From assembly GCA_902470835.1 (NCBI GenBank), contig CABRHR010000047.1, positions 1 to 15,221 of the forward strand: 15,221 nt of DNA, given 5' to 3'. This document shows, in pieces, positions 15,176 through 15,221 of the stretch; position 1 is the stretch's first letter; each line of letters starts with the position of its first letter. Source of the stretch: an uncultured Collinsella sp. GTDB taxonomy: Bacteria; Actinomycetota; Coriobacteriia; Coriobacteriales; Coriobacteriaceae. The translations under genes and the position numbers were made by a program. Under the pieces are notes generated by a model. That model was not told where the DNA came from. It was given only the letters and a program-made list of their open reading frames with translations, and searched no databases.

Positions 15176-15221
15176 CTGTCTCTTATACACATCTGACGCT
15201 GCCGACGAAGAGGATAGTGTA
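15176..15221 (+). other. Sequencing adapter (Nextera/Tn5 mosaic end plus i5 index), not genomic
   Basis: CTGTCTCTTATACACATCT (15176-15194) is the 19-base Tn5 mosaic end. GACGCTGCCGACGA (15195-15208) completes the reverse complement of the Nextera Read 1 adapter. AGAGGATA (15209-15216) is the reverse complement of TATCCTCT, the i5 index known as S503/N503. GTGTA (15217-15221) starts the P5-side sequence that follows the index. The order and spacing are exactly those of library read-through. The nifJ reading frame continues by chance into it, adding false residues after about residue 1163. Confidence 0.98.

Overview
The window is high-GC DNA from an anaerobic actinobacterium. A Coriobacteriia member, most likely Collinsella or a close relative, is my inference. 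It rests on four points: the base composition, a DUF3662/FHA signalling locus typical of Actinobacteria, a Pro/Ala-rich DnaX, and an oxygen-sensitive pyruvate:ferredoxin oxidoreductase with highly expressed-type codon use. No tRNA, rRNA, CRISPR array or transposase gene was found.

Left part (1-3091, minus strand). Reading leftwards, there is a YcxB-like two-helix membrane protein (2375-3091). It is followed by a polytopic Ser/Thr protein kinase (377-2230), whose stop codon overlaps the GTG start of a FhaA-type (DUF3662) protein that runs off the left edge. Centre (3207-7303). This is the conserved replication/repair cluster dnaX - ybaB - recR on the plus strand. It is interrupted by a lower-GC, minus-strand, single-helix exported protein gene (5697-6170) with its own strong-looking promoter.

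Right part (7304-11237, plus strand). A 245-bp intergenic region carries repeated palindromes, a promoter and an intrinsic terminator. It leads into a tightly coupled three-gene operon: a membrane-anchored extracellular protein with a Ser/Gly linker, a four-helix Ser/Thr kinase, and an FHA-domain protein. This looks like a self-contained sensor - kinase - phosphothreonine-reader module and is the best candidate here for an undescribed system. A 448-bp non-coding stretch (11238-11685) then holds repeat-like elements, a possible promoter, a strongly foldable leader and a perfect 16-bp palindrome. It precedes nifJ (PFOR), which fills the rest of the window.

The last 46 bases (15176-15221) are not genomic. 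They are the Tn5 mosaic end plus Illumina Nextera adapter, an i5 index and the start of the flow-cell sequence. The genuine sequence ends inside nifJ, probably a few tens of codons or fewer before its stop.
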